Shown here: one piece after another, positions 33,495 through 46,900 of the stretch
How positions within the stretch are numbered: position 1 is the first letter of the stretch
Layout: each line of letters opens with the position of its first letter
Assembly: GCF_019175385.1 (NCBI RefSeq)
Contig: NC_083337.1
Location: 164,499,713-164,563,712 of the forward strand
From: Lycium barbarum
Taxonomy: Eukaryota; Streptophyta; Magnoliopsida; Solanales; Solanaceae
DNA length: 64,000 nt
Reading direction: 5' to 3'
Position numbers and translations under genes: made by a program
The notes under the pieces: generated by a model
The model's database searches: none
Seen by the model: the letters and a program-made list of their open reading frames with translations, nothing else
What the model was told of the DNA's origin: nothing

Positions 33495-34260
33495 TCTATA
33501 GCAAGGCAACTAAGGCATATGCCTTAGGCCTCCAATTTTGGGGGGCCCAAGTTTTATCAAGAATAAATTATGTGATAATTTAAAAAAAAAAATTTGATTA
33601 TTTATGATAAAAATTAATAGCATTTTTTTAAAACTTATATTATTTTATTCTCTTTAATCTTTTTCAAATAGAAGAAATTAAGAAAACGCTTTTTTGCCTT
33701 CTTGCATTCTGTTGACTAACACTCACATTATTTTATTCTCTTCAACTCCTTTTGTATCCTCTTTCTTAAAATTTCTAATAAGTTATAGTAGTACTCTGTC
33801 AGAAATAAGAGTTAGTAGTCGAAAGTGTTGAACAAAGGGAATTGCAGATTCTTTTTTGTTTCTTCGTAAATTTATGGGAAGACAACAAGCATACTAAAGT
33901 GGGCTATACCAAGTTATCAATTTTTTGAATCAGATTCTATTTTTCTAACTCTATTATTTTTATCTAAAATTTGTCAACTTATTGCTTATAGAATTATGTT
34001 AACAATTTCTGTAATGATTGTCTCAGTAGAAGGATGTTTTTTAACATTCAAATTAATAAGATTTTACCTAAAACTAACAATTGAAAAAGAAAATTATTCG
34101 AAGAAATAGATTATAAAAAACTTATTAAGTAATAATTTAGCATCTAAAAAAAGTTAGAAAAATAAATTTTGAATAAAATATAAGCATATGAATTCTTTAG
34201 GTTGTAGGCCTCTAATTAAAATTTCGCTTTAAACTTCCAACTATGTTAAGCCACCCCTTA
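33495..34260 (+). pseudogene. Degenerate hAT transposase remnant
   Basis: The segment starts with TAAGGCATATGCCTTAGGCC and GGGGGGCCC, words I associate with plant hAT-derived repeats. At 33987-34109 a 40-codon frame reads TISVMIVSVEGCFLTFKLIR and then FYLKLTIEKENYSKK. This aligns by eye with the hAT C-terminal dimerisation domain (typically ..SVASAERSFSKLKLIKSYLRSTM..). The usual AER is VEG here. The rest is too decayed to read and frames are broken. No functional product is expected. Confidence 0.65.
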
Positions 34261-34339
34261 GCATTATATAAAATAAATAGTACTAAAAGTTCTTTATATA
34301 TTCTATATGGATGTACAATCTCTAATAAGGCTAAAAGAC

Positions 34340-35175
34340 ATGTATTGTGAGTAAAAGACATGTATTGGACCACATCACTAGTTGGTCCAACCTTTTGCCC
34401 TTTTGTTTTTGGGCCTTATGGCTCAACAGAAACAGTAACCTCTTTAACAATAAACATGATCTCCCATCCTTTGATCACTCTTATGGATTGACTGTTGAAT
34501 ATGATAATTTGGGCAACCATAAGGGTAAAATCTAAAAACAAGAATCTCCATTAAATGGGAACCTCCTGATAGGGGCACCTATAAGCTTAACACTGATGGA
34601 TCTTGTCTTGGTAATCCTGAAACAGGAGGAATTGGAGGAGTTTTTAGAAACAATAATGGGGACTAGATAATGGACTACTTGAAAGGCATACCCAATGCCA
34701 CCAATACTTTGGCAGAACTAACCGTTATTCTGCAGGGACTCCAAATTGCTTTGGATAATCACCTAACACCTCTGGAGATAGCTACAGACTTAGTTGAGGT
34801 AATTACTATGCTACAAAAAAGCCATCTAGCTTAGAACCCCATTATTCTTAAATGCAGATCACTAATGGAGGAGCTGGGTCATCCGGTAGCTAGGCATAAC
34901 TACCGGGAGCAGAACAAGGTCGCGGATCTTTTGGCAAAGGAGGGAGCGCAAAAGCAACTTTTTGGACGAGCTCATATTCTCCCCGTTCTCCCCATTTTTG
35001 TGCCTAATGTATTTTGGGCAGATGTCTCTAAAACTGCTTATGATCTTTTCATTCCTCTTAATGTTTCAAACCTGGATACTCTGGGCGGGAGCTTACAACC
35101 TCATGCAATTATGTAATTTTGTTAAGCAGTTATATATATTAAGTATCTGTTCACCAAAAAAAAATGTATTGTGAG
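34340..35175 (+). mobile_element. 5'-truncated LINE (non-LTR retrotransposon) with RNase H remnant
   Basis: ATGTATTGTGAG (12 bp, perfect) occurs at 34340-34351 and 35164-35175. The insert ends in an A run (35156-35163). Inside, a broken frame shows PFCFWALWLNRNSNLFNNK (RT C-terminal region), then KLNTDGSCLGNPETGGIGGV with the first RNase H Asp, AELTVILQGL (Glu), IATDLVEVI (Asp) and NKVADLLAKEGA (last Asp). At least two in-frame stops make it a pseudogene. All marks of LINE retroposition are visible: truncation, poly(A) and target duplication. Confidence 0.88.
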
Positions 35176-38100
35176 GATTCCTCATGAATTGACATATTAA
35201 TTTTACGTTGATTACCAATTACTGCAATATCCATTCTTTATCCAGATTTTAGATTGGCAATGTGAGCAAGCTAAGCTCACACAGTACAAATTATTATACA
35301 CACATACAAATTCATATGTTTCGTCTTCAGTGGCTATCATAAAAGAATAATTATTAGAGAAGAAACCTAATCTTGCATACGTTGTAAGTGCATAATTGAT
35401 TAAAGGGAAATCGGACCATTAATTCGAGGTGGGGATTTTTTGTGAATTCTGGCCACTCATCAATGTGAGGGTGAGGCAGACCCAGCCTCCAGATAACATG
35501 TTGTTTCCTTTACAAAAACATATTGCAATGTGAAGAAGAAAACTCCATGTGACTTCTTGACCTTTATTGTAGCTAAACCCCAAAGAGAAGCATCACATAA
35601 TCTACTCAATCTGGACATATTACCATAAAACCCCTTCTAAATTAAAGTTCTCTTGTCGACTATCCAAATATCTCTAGATCGAACCTACTAAAATTTACTG
35701 TTCAAGTAGTAATTTTTAGTGGTTAATTCAAGAAAAGGTCACACAGTAGATTCTAATGCATGCTAACAAATGATATATACCTTCAAAATTATTTTTCACC
35801 GTTTTACTTCATACATAAGATTTGTTTGTTCTATAGATAAGTGCATAATATAGATTAAAGAAAACGGGGGGTGGGGGGGGGGGGTTGGAGGGAATATTAT
35901 AATACTAATAAAAAAGAGACAAAGATAAATAATTTAGAGGATACATTATATATTTAAATGTTCAAGTGAAATTAAGGGAGGAGAATGTCAATTATTTAAA
36001 ATTGGAAAAAATTAAATATTTATTTCTTAAAGAAAAATTAAAGGTAAATATGATTTTCACCATAATTATAGAAAGTTAACTAATAGGGGAGGAAAAGACA
36101 CTCTTTGTGTTTCATTATTACTCATAAATAGACAAAACATAAACAATAATTAATCAAGGTCTGCATCATTCTGCCGACAAAGATAAATCCACCATTCGTA
36201 AAAAGTGGTAATAATTCTGTTTCTTTCCCTTTTTTCTCATGGTTACAAGAAAAAGCAAATAAGATGTACTCTCGTCCTTTATTTTTTAAGTTATCGCCCT
36301 GTATTTAGTATCTACTTTGGAGTTCGAATATTGAATTTCAAGGACAAAATATTAGTGTAGTAGGGATTCATCTAAACTTAATAATTTTGGTTCAAATCCT
36401 ATAAATTTATTAAAAATTCCACTAAACTAGTATAAAAGGAGATTTAAATGAACTATGATAGAATTTTGAATTCGAACTCATAAAGTTCCAATTCTAAATT
36501 CGCCTCTGTGCTGTTGAATTCGAGCCACATAAGAACCATTAAATATGAAAGTGTTCCCAATTTATTTCATTTTGAAGCCTCGAATCTATAATCTGTCTGA
36601 TGCCCAATATGTTTTGCTTAAAACGTGATAATGCTGACATATATATCTAAAGAAAAGATGCCTTTCATTTGTCCAGAAAATGTCTAACATACCAAAAGAC
36701 ATGCAATAATTTGAGGGTCCTATGATTTGGGTAAATATTAAAACTAAATTTTTAAGTCACCATCATCAAGGATTTGATTAGAACATGGAAAGCGACGATG
36801 AAATTGTGCAGCATATTTCCTGAAAATAACACTGAAAAAAGTTAATAAGAAAAACTAATTAATAAAGCCAACATTTTGCACTGTGTAACTTTATTTAAGT
36901 GGACCACTAATAGTACAATTTTTACACGCTTTTGTGGATTTCAAATCCAAAGTTTTGATTAAAATGTTACCAACATATGAAAAATCCAAAAATACCAAAA
37001 AGTCCCACTATCATAAAAAAAAAAAAAGTAAAGTGAATCGCTTGTGGACTCAATCTGTTCGCTTTTTGCACTTCAATCTAATTATGCATATCCATGCATG
37101 CCCAATAAATTGTGTTTAGTCAAGGTGATTTTCTTGAGGATGAAGCTTAATTAATCAAAGACTTTTATAGATTAGGTTAGGATACAACAAATATATGGCT
37201 GCTAATTATGTATAATAGAAAAATGATATTATAGGCAATGATTCAATGAAACTTCATTGTGACCCCATCAGCCAAAAAAAATAATATTTGAGTGTCTGCC
37301 AAAAGCATAAGGTAATTGCACAAATAAATGTTCAGTACTCTAGGCTACGTTGTTTGTCCTTTAAAGTAGCAGCCTTTATATGACATTGGCTTTGCTTATA
37401 GAAGTTTCCAAAATCTCAAATCAACAAATGATTCAACTGCTGGTATCCCAAATCCTTTAAAAGAAAAAATAATTATATGGTAGGACAATCTTTCATTAAA
37501 ATAACAACTTTTTCTTCTCTATTAGCAAAAGCTAAGATTCTACTCATGTGCTGATGAAGTACTCTTGTAACAGAAGTAAAGCACACCAATCAATTTATCA
37601 GCAATCTGTTGGATAAAGAAAGGGCATAACGCCTTGTCTAAATGTACATATGAGCTAACTATGTTCTTCTGAAAGTGCCTCAATATATAGGCAACTATAA
37701 AGATTTTTGTTTTCACATTACATTAGCCAAAAAGAAAAAATTATAACAGCAAAACACTCTTACTTATAATTTTTATAGTAAAAATATGTTAAGAAGTATT
37801 TTAAAAAGAAATAATCATTTTAAAAGGAAAAAGATACAAATTCTTACGTTAACTTTACAATATTATCCAGATATGCCCCTGTTTTGTTGGGTCAAATTTA
37901 CCCTTGCCGATAGATAGATTTGCCCTTATTGACGAACAACATATGTTGTCAACACGAGCGGATTTTTTACAAAGGTAAAGGTACAGATTTGCCCTTGAAC
38001 TATACGACATTGTCCATATTTGCCTCTGGACAAGCTACTGGATATCTACGGATTTTAACGATCATTCCTATTGGGACACCATCAGAAATTCCGCGGGCAA

Positions 38101-38835
38101 TACACATATAGTGAATCGGGAGGAAATATACTCATGAAGTTGAAAGTGTCAAATAATAGCCAATATGTGAGATTTTCTAGCTAAAGAACAGAAACTGCAT
38201 ACCTTGTGAAGCTGAGTTCACAAACTTCATTTCAAAGTTGAGGGAAAACTGTCACTTTGCCCAAGGGCTCTCACTGATCATCACATATTGGTGAAACAGA
38301 ACTGTGTTTGGTTCTTGATAGAACTGAATACGAATTTATACAGAAAATCTTTCAGACACCAGTAAATTACTGAAGCTGTCAAATATTTCAAAACCACTAG
38401 CTCCTGTTATATACATATTTGTGGAGTCTTCATGATACAATGATCATCAAAAGAAAAGAATTGAAACTAGAATGACAAAAACTTGATTACAAGTTTGACC
38501 CTTTTCTCAATATCCTGAACTTATGTCCCCTCTTGAAAGCCAAAGACAAAGGGAACAACAAGAAAAAAAAAATACAAGCTAAAGAATTACAATATCTCAC
38601 AACTTAAAAACTTCAAAAGAAGAAAAATACAACCTATCTAATTCCACTAACGCATCTGCTTTATCTGCTTCTTCTGTGTTCTGTGCAAATAAAAACATCA
38701 CTTGGCTTTTTCATTCTTTTTTACCAGCATTTTATCTCTAGGAAAATTCTCCGAAAATTGTTGCAGGAAAGCACTCAAAAATATATTTCTGTGTAGAAGA
38801 GGCAATACAAGAAAACTTTTCGGAAGTTTCTGCTA
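35176..38835. other. Intergenic DNA and 3' flank of the CSLA gene
   Basis: Gene-free. It contains an interrupted G run (35866-35884, G6-T-G12) and, around 37830-38010, repeated words of the type TTTGCCCTTGAACTATACGAC seen in Solanaceae dispersed repeats. The CSLA 3'UTR probably occupies about 38450-38835. No other gene recognised. Confidence 0.45.
35866..35884 (+). repeat. G-rich run (G6-T-G12)
   Basis: Nineteen bases with a single T, in AT-rich DNA. Confidence 0.9.
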
Positions 38836-41800
38836 TTATGATGGGACTATGGTGCCAATGTAGCCAAATCCAGCAATTGTAAAAGTAATGACTTGGAGGA
38901 AGATGTAAAGGAAGTACTGGCTTTTCCCATAGAGGACATCATAACATCCGCAGAAGAAAAGGAAAACTGCAAATCCCAATTCTTGTGGAAGAATCCTGTA
39001 CAATTAGGCCAACCGATAATGCGTGGTTAACAAATTGGTGCAATATTCTAACGGTTCAATGCTATAGAGGACATGAAAATAAAGCTTTGTTCAAGAGAGT
39101 TTCCTCACCTGTCTCCAAATAGAGATCCTCGGGGTTTCTTGCTTTGTTTTGTTTTCTCTTTGTTCTTGAGAGCGTCACCTAATTTCTCTGTGACAACCCA
39201 TTCGTTAGCCCTCTTTGCTTCTAGCAAGCCAATAAATGTAGCCTTGGTTCGTTGGAAAGCCATCACGTTCTCGAAGAGAATCCAGTAGAAGAGTAGATGA
39301 ATTGACCTGTAAATTAAATTCCCAAATCAAATTAGAAAAAAATAATTCTGCATAGAAATAAAAGAGAACTTGTTAGGCATATTATAGTAGACCTTGGAGT
39401 TCCAACAGAATTCAAAGTGGTGATAATGCAGGGGATGTAGATGGCACCCCATATAGGGACTTCAACTTCGGGAACTAGGAGGCTCAACGGAAGAACAACA
39501 CAAAAGAAGAAAAATGTAACCATGTGAGCAATAATCTTTCGGACGAAGAAGAAGCTGTAGATCACGTAAAGCTTCTTCCAAATATTCACTCTCTGCAAAC
39601 ACGAAACTAAACAATTCAGCGTCTTTTATTATTGTCTTTCATCCATTTTCAAAATTGGATTACTACATTGCAGTTTGCATACCTTGTTCCTAACAATCTC
39701 CATCACCATTTTTCTGAACAAATTGGCAGGGCCACAAGACCAACGATGCTGCTGAAAACGGAAGGCTTTGAATGTACTGGGAAGTTCACTTTTCACCTAG
39801 AGTTACAAAATTCTGTTTAGTAACTAGAGATTATCTTCAAGTAAAATTAGGCAAAAACAAGTGGTTCTTTGAGGAATTTTATCAAATACCTGGAGATCAC
39901 CAAGATAAAGAAACTTCCAGCCTTTAAGACTAGCTCTAACTGCAAGGTCCATATCCTCTACAGTTGTTCTGTCTTTCCAGCCACCAGCTTCATTAATGGC
40001 TGCTATTCTCCATACTCCTCCAGTTCCTGTAAAATTAAGACTTCTTGTTAGGAGTACAAAATTGTACGCAGACCTTGTGGTCCTGCTCTTCCCCAGATTC
40101 CGCGGATAGCGAAAGCTTAGTGCGCCGGGCTATTTTTTTTTTTTTAAGCAAATGCAAGGCAAATTCAATCAAATTGAACAATTTTTTATCTTGTTTAAAT
40201 TAACACTACCAGGCTCAATCCCCTTAACTGCTTCGCATGTTTTTTTATTTTTTTTATATATTTTGAATTTCTTTAATGAAATCCTAATTCCACTACCGGT
40301 AACCATCACGGGGTAGTAAGTAATACATGTCTGGCTATTGATTGGTTTCAAGTACCAGTCAAAATGTACACTAAGATGGTAGTGAAGCATGTGTTGGTAT
40401 CAGCTTGATTTTAGCAAGAGCTTCATATAAATTACGTACTTACAATGATTAATTACTCTTATCTTATGTTATTAAATTGAAGTCACTGCCTACTAGAATA
40501 TATTCAATGAAGTGAGTTAATTTAATTTTGAGTATGTAATAAGTAATCAAGTACTATAATTAGACTTCTCTATAACAACCATTCTCTATAATTATATTTC
40601 ACTATAGCAATCAAGTTTTCTTTAGAACCGATTTTTAATGTCATTGTTAATATATTTTTTATAATATATTTTTGCTATAACAATCACAAAATATCCGAAC
40701 AAAAGTCGTTATAAAAAAGTTTTACTGATAGTACAAATTTTTCAATTACCATTGAACCCAAAGAATGCATGAGTAGATGAACCCACTTCTTGCTCCACCG
40801 TGAAATGGTAATCTAGTGACATCTCTTGCATTCTCGTCAATAAGCACTCATTTGCATTCACTGTAACAAACAAAGGATTAGCTCAGTTAAAGATGCACGG
40901 AGTACAAATTTATTTTACACTGTTAATACTTAAATGAAATGAAAATTTATTTTCCACGTCATCAGACACCATGAAAAAATCATTTTCAGTTTCCATATGT
41001 TGTCTCATGAAATTTTACATGTACACATCACACAAGCTGTTCGAATGGAAGTGTCGGCGATAATAGCACATGAAGACGCTTCAAATGACGAATTTACCCC
41101 TCCATTGACCTCACATTTGACTGAATGACAAACCTACCCCGGATATGTAGCAGTTCCTCGCCGGTAACTGCGGGGTCTATGACTCGGTCTCAACAAATAG
41201 ACAGGATAATAACGTCATTAACCATTGCTGACGCTACTCATATATCCAAATAAACAAACCTCTGACAAAATCTTCAGAAATCTCTTTTTTAAATGCCTAA
41301 ATATTTCTTGGGTTTAGGAAAATTAAACTAGAAATCTAAATTCGCACTGATCATTTAGTGGTCGTTTGGTGCATGGCCAAAATTATCCCGGGATTATAAT
41401 CCCGGGACTAATTTATCCCATATCTTGAGACTATTTTATACCATCTAGGAAATGGTATAAAATAATTTCAGGATAAGCGGTATAAGAAGGTATATCCCAG
41501 CTTATACCCTGGGATGCATTTTATACTTTATTTGATACAAGGTATAAATTTATTCTGGGATAAATTTATATCTTCTACCAAATATGATACAAAAAATTAG
41601 TGCTGGAATATCCCAGCTTATACCATGCACCAAACGACCCCTTAAAGAATGAAAATGTTCTTACTAAATAAATATTAAATACTAAGTCATTCCACTTAAG
41701 GCTAAAATAAGATTATTGGTTGCATGCTATCGTACAATGATTCCATAGAAAACCAACTACACGATTCACAAGATCAATATTGATTTTGCTACAACTAATC

Positions 41801-43697
41801 ATACCGTTGTACATATTAATTAGCCATCTAGAGTTGAGGTTTAACCAAATTAGAGTTGAATTAAAACAAAAATCTCATAATATTTTTATTTTTTTTAGAA
41901 ATATGGTAGTTGCTAAGGTGGAATTGTTATGGTCTAACACGAGGTGCACGGTGGAAAGTAGAATGGTTGGTCCCACCACCCGTGACTGATGGATTCGTCA
42001 TGGGCCCACACAAAAATAATTAACCAATCTTTAAATAATCCTAAAATTTCCACACAAAAAGATTAAAAAAAAAAGAAGTTACATAGCGGTGACGAAATAT
42101 GCATAAGCATAAACGTGCAGTAAAAGTAATCAGCTAACCCCAACAGTGGAGCAAGAGCACCGACACTTTGGTTATATTAGCAATAATGTATTTAATGCTA
42201 CTAATTGATGTAAATGATTAGCTTAATCATAGTTAAATTTTGAGCTTACCAAAACGCCAACGACCTTGGACAAGTGCAATTTCCGAGTTATGTACAAGAA
42301 ATGGAATAGCTCGCCGTAGAAAATCCGGTTCAGGCCGGAAATCAGCATCGAAAATGACGACGTATTCGCAATCTTTAACATAATCACGTTTTAATCCTTC
42401 TTTAAGAGCTCCAGCTTTGTAGCCTCCCCTGTTTTCTCTAATTTGGTATCTAATGTTAATCCCCTTGCTTGCCCACCTTAAGCATTCTTTCTCAACCAAA
42501 TCCTTCAACATTAATAAATGCTTCATTAATTATTTATTCATAGATAAGAAAAGTGAAGGAAAACAAAAGGGAAAGGAACCCATAATCATTTATTGAGTGT
42601 GTATCTACTACATGAAGAAATTGGAGGGAAAATGTTGGTTGTGGTGGGTGAAAACTGAAAAGTGGGTAATAAAAGCTAGACATTCTTAATCAAATTAAAC
42701 TGAAATGCATTAAATTAAAATTTAATATAACTGACCAAATGTTGTGGAGCTTAGAATATTATGGGAAGAAGTAAACATCAAGAAAAAGACAAAATTACAG
42801 ATCTAATGTTGGATTACTAAGTTCATGCCAACAAGATTACAAGAAGCTGAAACTTTCAGTAGAGAAGAAAGAAACAGAGCACAAGAAAATAAAATTGACA
42901 AAAGAAGTGTCACAATCCTTTTCTTGTTTCCGCCTGGGCGTTAAGTACCCGCCTTGACTCTTGATTAATTTATATTTGTGCCACATAAATAAGTATTTAC
43001 TACCAGAATTTTTTCTATTTTCAAGACTTAAACTCGAGATCTCTAATTAAGAATGAACTATCCTATTCATCCTACCGTGACTCTAATAGTATCAGAGTAC
43101 ATATGCTTATATTCGAACGGAAAATCAAGAAATTTATAGTTAGAGTTTCCAAAGAACTACTGTATACCTTAATGAGAGGATCAGTAGAATCATCAAGAAC
43201 TTGAATCACAAGTCTATCAGATGGCCATGAAAGGTTACATGCAGCTCCTATGGAGATCTTGTAAACCTGTCTCAAACACCATAAATTTAACTTTAAAAAC
43301 TGTTTCTGCAACTGAATAAACTTAAAATAATAAAATAAAATAAAATAAAAACAAGAGAAATGCAGACCTCTCTTTCATTGAACATGGGGATTTGAACAAG
43401 AACCATAGGAAAACTTGCATTCCCACTCTCCAAATCCTCTCGCATTGGTTCCCAATTATACCTTTTTTCTGGTTTTTTCATAAAGAGTTTAACAAGAATA
43501 ATAACTATACCCATATAAAGCCTTTCAATGAAAAGCATAAGTTCCATAGCTAAACATATGTACATAGCAACTCTCAATAATGGAACTATCAATGGGGCTC
43601 TAATAAATTCCCACATTAACCCAATTTGCCCTGCTATATCTACTGCTGTACCCTGAAATGAGTCTTGTAACAGAGCATTTGTAGAAACCTCTGTCAT
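38836..43697 (-). CDS. CSLA: Cellulose synthase-like A, glucomannan 4-beta-mannosyltransferase, 533 aa, nine exons
   Basis: Exons in coding order: 43697-43368, 43266-43168, 42502-42250, 40860-40750, 40026-39890, 39796-39683, 39592-39393, 39306-39109, 38995-38836. All have GT-AG borders and the frame closes at 533 residues, the normal CSLA length. This GT2 enzyme uses GDP-mannose (and GDP-glucose) to build the (gluco)mannan backbone in the Golgi. Catalytic motifs are present: DDSTDP at 135-140, DAD at 195-197, ED at 288-289 and QQHRW at 325-329. A transmembrane segment near 38-75 and several after 350 anchor it. The C-terminus [11 protein letters not shown] is typical of the family. One residue is unusual: GRWRF where ARWKF is common. 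Introns 3 and 4 carry MITEs and a SINE piece. The clade resembles CSLA9/CSLA2, which I cannot separate here. Confidence 0.95.
40064..40146 (+). mobile_element. SINE fragment in CSLA intron 4
   Basis: Contains GTACGCAGACCTTG, CCCCAGATTCCGCGGATAG and GAAAGCTTAGTGCGCCGGGC followed by T13. These are words of a common Solanaceae SINE ending in a pyrimidine tract. The 5' part is missing and no target duplication was found. It is antisense to the host gene. Confidence 0.6.
40562..40732. mobile_element. MITE in CSLA intron 4 (CTCTATAACA ends)
   Basis: Left CTTCTCTATAACAACC and right GTTATAAAAAAGTTTTACT are inverted partners, and inner CACTATAGCAATC / TGCTATAACAATC words repeat. A Solanaceae MITE type familiar from gene introns. 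It ends 17 bp from the exon 4 splice donor. Confidence 0.6.
41358..41641. mobile_element. PIF/Harbinger-like MITE in CSLA intron 3
   Basis: The ends GTGGTCGTTTGGTGCATGG and CCATGCACCAAACGACCCC are inverted, with TTA directly outside both (41355-41357 and 41642-41644). The interior holds ATTATCCCGGGATTATAATC hairpins and TATCCCAGCTTATACC words. Confidence 0.78.
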
Positions 43698-43865
43698 TTT
43701 TTTTCTTTTTTCTTTGGCTCAAAACAGAACAAAAATAGATCTCTGTTTCAGCCAAAAAGCAATACTCCTCTTATCTTTTTTCTATAATAAGATAGAAGAG
43801 GATCGCAGCATTGTGCAGAAGAAAGAGAATATGTATGTGTTATGTGTAATGTAATGTGTTGAGTG
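43698..43865 (-). other. 5'UTR of the CSLA gene
   Basis: Region between the likely transcription start and the ATG. On the coding strand no ATG was noticed close to the start codon. It includes a T/C-rich stretch just before the initiator. Confidence 0.4.
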
Positions 43866-43892
43866 AGTGACTGAGAGAAGGAGAAGGGGGAA

Positions 43893-43901
43893 GTTTTATA
43901 G
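43893..43901 (-). promoter_or_regulatory. TATA box of the CSLA gene
   Basis: On the minus strand CTATAAAAC, about 200 bp upstream of the ATG, followed by a CT-rich initiator region near 43860. Well placed for a leader of about 165 nt. Confidence 0.6.
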
Positions 43902-46900
43902 TAGTATAAGTTTTCAGCTTATTTTAGACTCTTCTACAGTACAGAGGACACTGATTTTTCAGTTTTACCCTCCGCCCCTCTTTTCTCTTATTTTTAACGA
44001 GTGGTTTGTGATCTTTTGTGTTATTAGTAAGTATAGTATAGTAATTTAAAGTGTCAAACTAAAGCCCAACTGTTCATGATTTTCTTTTTGTTTCAAGTAC
44101 AGGTTTGTCCAAATTCTGTAACTTTAGTTCAAATCTTATATTTTTTTCGGATCAAAAAGAGTGTTCATTTAATCATTTGCACACCCCTTAAGAAAATAAT
44201 AACACATAGGAAAAATGGGTAATTTGACTAAACTGCTTCTGATTAAATATGTATTTGGATTTGATCACATAACACTTAATAGGGCATATCTGAAAAAATA
44301 AGGTTAATTCTTTCTTGATTTGATAAATAGACACTCTTTTTTAACCAAGAAAAAAAGGTTAAGTGGACACTCTTTTTTATCCAGAGGGAGTATTTGTATT
44401 ATGAAATTCACTAGATACGTATAAAAAAAATTAAATACTCATACTTAATTTCATTATTCTAGATTTAGAACATATAAAGTTCAAATTTTGATTACGCATC
44501 TCTCTACTAATTTGGATTTGTGTTGTGTAAAATTCATTAAAAGAGAAAATGTTCCGTACCAATTTTTATTTTTTTATTTTTAGGGTTTTAACTCAAATCA
44601 CTAGTTAAAGATGGAGAGGTTATCCATCCTACTGCAATATTTGGTAATAGTTGTTCATGATCAAAATGGAAGGATAAAAGAATATAAAAAGAAAAGAAAA
44701 ATGAGGCAGGAACTGTCTCAACTGTTCCAACTTCCGGTGCTTACATTTCTACCAAAACAAACTGTACCAATAACGAATAGGTCAACCTTTTTGGTCTTGG
44801 CCATCAGAAACACCTTATGGGGGTGTAATTGAACATTGTGAGGAGTAAGTGAGTAATGCTTAATCAATTAATGAAATTTTTACACCACTGATTATTGTGT
44901 GAGTAATAAATTTATCTGACTTAATAGTATAAATTATTTTACGCTATATATAGATATTAAACTCCAAAGTAGATATATTGCTCGATATTAATTTTTAATG
45001 TACTTGCTACTTGCTCGTAAATCATGGTAACATTACTTCTTCACCTTTTTCTTGAACTTACACTAATAAGTGCACAACTATGTGTCTATGACACTCGCCC
45101 TAATGCCAATCTTAAGTTTTCTTGATGCATATTGAGAGAATATTCTCTTTCTGCTATAACTAATCCAATCATTAACAGCAAATGTACTAATTAAGTCCAT
45201 AATACAGAGTATTACTCTTCTAGCCACCCATACTCTGCATATAATTCTTAGACAATAATTGCATATGCTCCAGAAATGGGTAGATCTTGCATGCTAGACC
45301 TCTCTAGGCACTAGTACCACTTCTTGCGTCTCTGGAGTCTAAATCACTCAGTAGGCAAAGACCTTTTGTTCAATGAATATCCTACAATTAAAATTATTTT
45401 TAATTAAATTATATATATGGATAGTGTAATGATTGTTATAACAATTAAAATCGGTGTTTAACATATTAATATCAAGTAATTTTTCATTATTTATAGGTTG
45501 CCGGTCAATGTTTCTGTAGAGTACTTGCACTTACCTTTTAAGTGGCCCTATTATGTAAAATCAGTGATATCATATAGTTACATGTAATTACATTTTAAAT
45601 CACCTGATTTTATAGAATACTTTTGTAGTTCTTGCTTTCTGATTGGGGAGGACACTGGCGCGTATGGACAGAGATAAAGGATTAAAAGCAGTAAGCACAA
45701 AGAATTAGTTTCAGGGTAAATACTCATCGAATAAGATGTTTATACTAAATTAGTTCAATTTATTATAATTAAGTGATTTAATGAAGTGAATATATATTAA
45801 TTAATAAAAATTAAATGATAGTTGTTTATGTTCACACACATATCATACATTTATTAATTTAATATAAATAGCCGATACAAATTTACTCTAATTTGATCAG
45901 CCACCTAACGATTGAAAGGGAAGGTGAGGAGTTGGCTTGATCGGATCAAGATTCATGTGAAAAACAGATAGACAGACAGGGTTCTCAAATTGACACCAAC
46001 ACATATGAAATTTTCGACAAGACCACAACCGACTTTGATGTCTTAACCGCCAAACTTTCCTTTGCGTGGTATTTCCTTTTATTTTGGGATCACCTTTTTT
46101 TGATCGGTTGAGGGTGATGTTATTAGGCATATTTATTATTTTATGAATTTTTAGAAAAACGAAAATTGGAATTTGTAAGTAAAACTTTTTGGAAAATTAG
46201 AAGGTCCTTATTTTTTTAAAAGATAATATTTTGGAGAATTCTTAACTAAGTTTTTGAGAAAATATAAGTATCTCTAAACAGTGTTTTTTAAAAATATTTT
46301 ATAGTAATAATAAAGAAGTTATAGTGTTTCCCTTTTTATATTTTGCAATCAAGAAATCATCACAAAGAAGCCGCACTGGTTTGGGCGTAAATTAAGCATG
46401 GAGTTTTGTGTGCGTGTCTCCCTCATGCATGCTCCTTATAAACTTGAAGCTTAGCCCATATCCTGCAAAAATAATTGAAAAAGAGAATTATTGACCGATG
46501 CTTTTGGCTCTACTCAAAAAAATAAAAACAATTGATGAAGTGAGGAAAGATAACTGGAGTCCAAATATTTTTTTTCTTTTCCAAAGAAAATTGATTCAAC
46601 AATATTTGTTAAACTGTCGGCAACTAAAATGAAAAGAGCCAAAAAGAAAAAGATGTCTTAATTATCAATCTATTTTCAACTCTATAAATAAATAAGACGT
46701 ATCTCAAACTTCAACCTACATAGAGCTTATTGATGTGAGCGTGAGCAGAGCATCATATTATGCTTGTGTGCTTGAGCAACTTTATATTTGACTATACTAA
46801 TGGTTATGGTGGGATAAATGCAATTTATTCCCCTTTAAGCAGTGGTCTTGGTTTCGAATATTTAGTGTACATGGACAAAATTTGATATGGAGCATTTTCT

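Noticed and set aside
33259..33501. 80-codon frame with protein-like composition
   Set aside because: The frame starts with TTG, has no ATG start with context and no recognised family.
45897..46130. 77-codon reverse frame with ATG start
   Set aside because: Cys/Trp-rich but no match to a known peptide family and no signal peptide.
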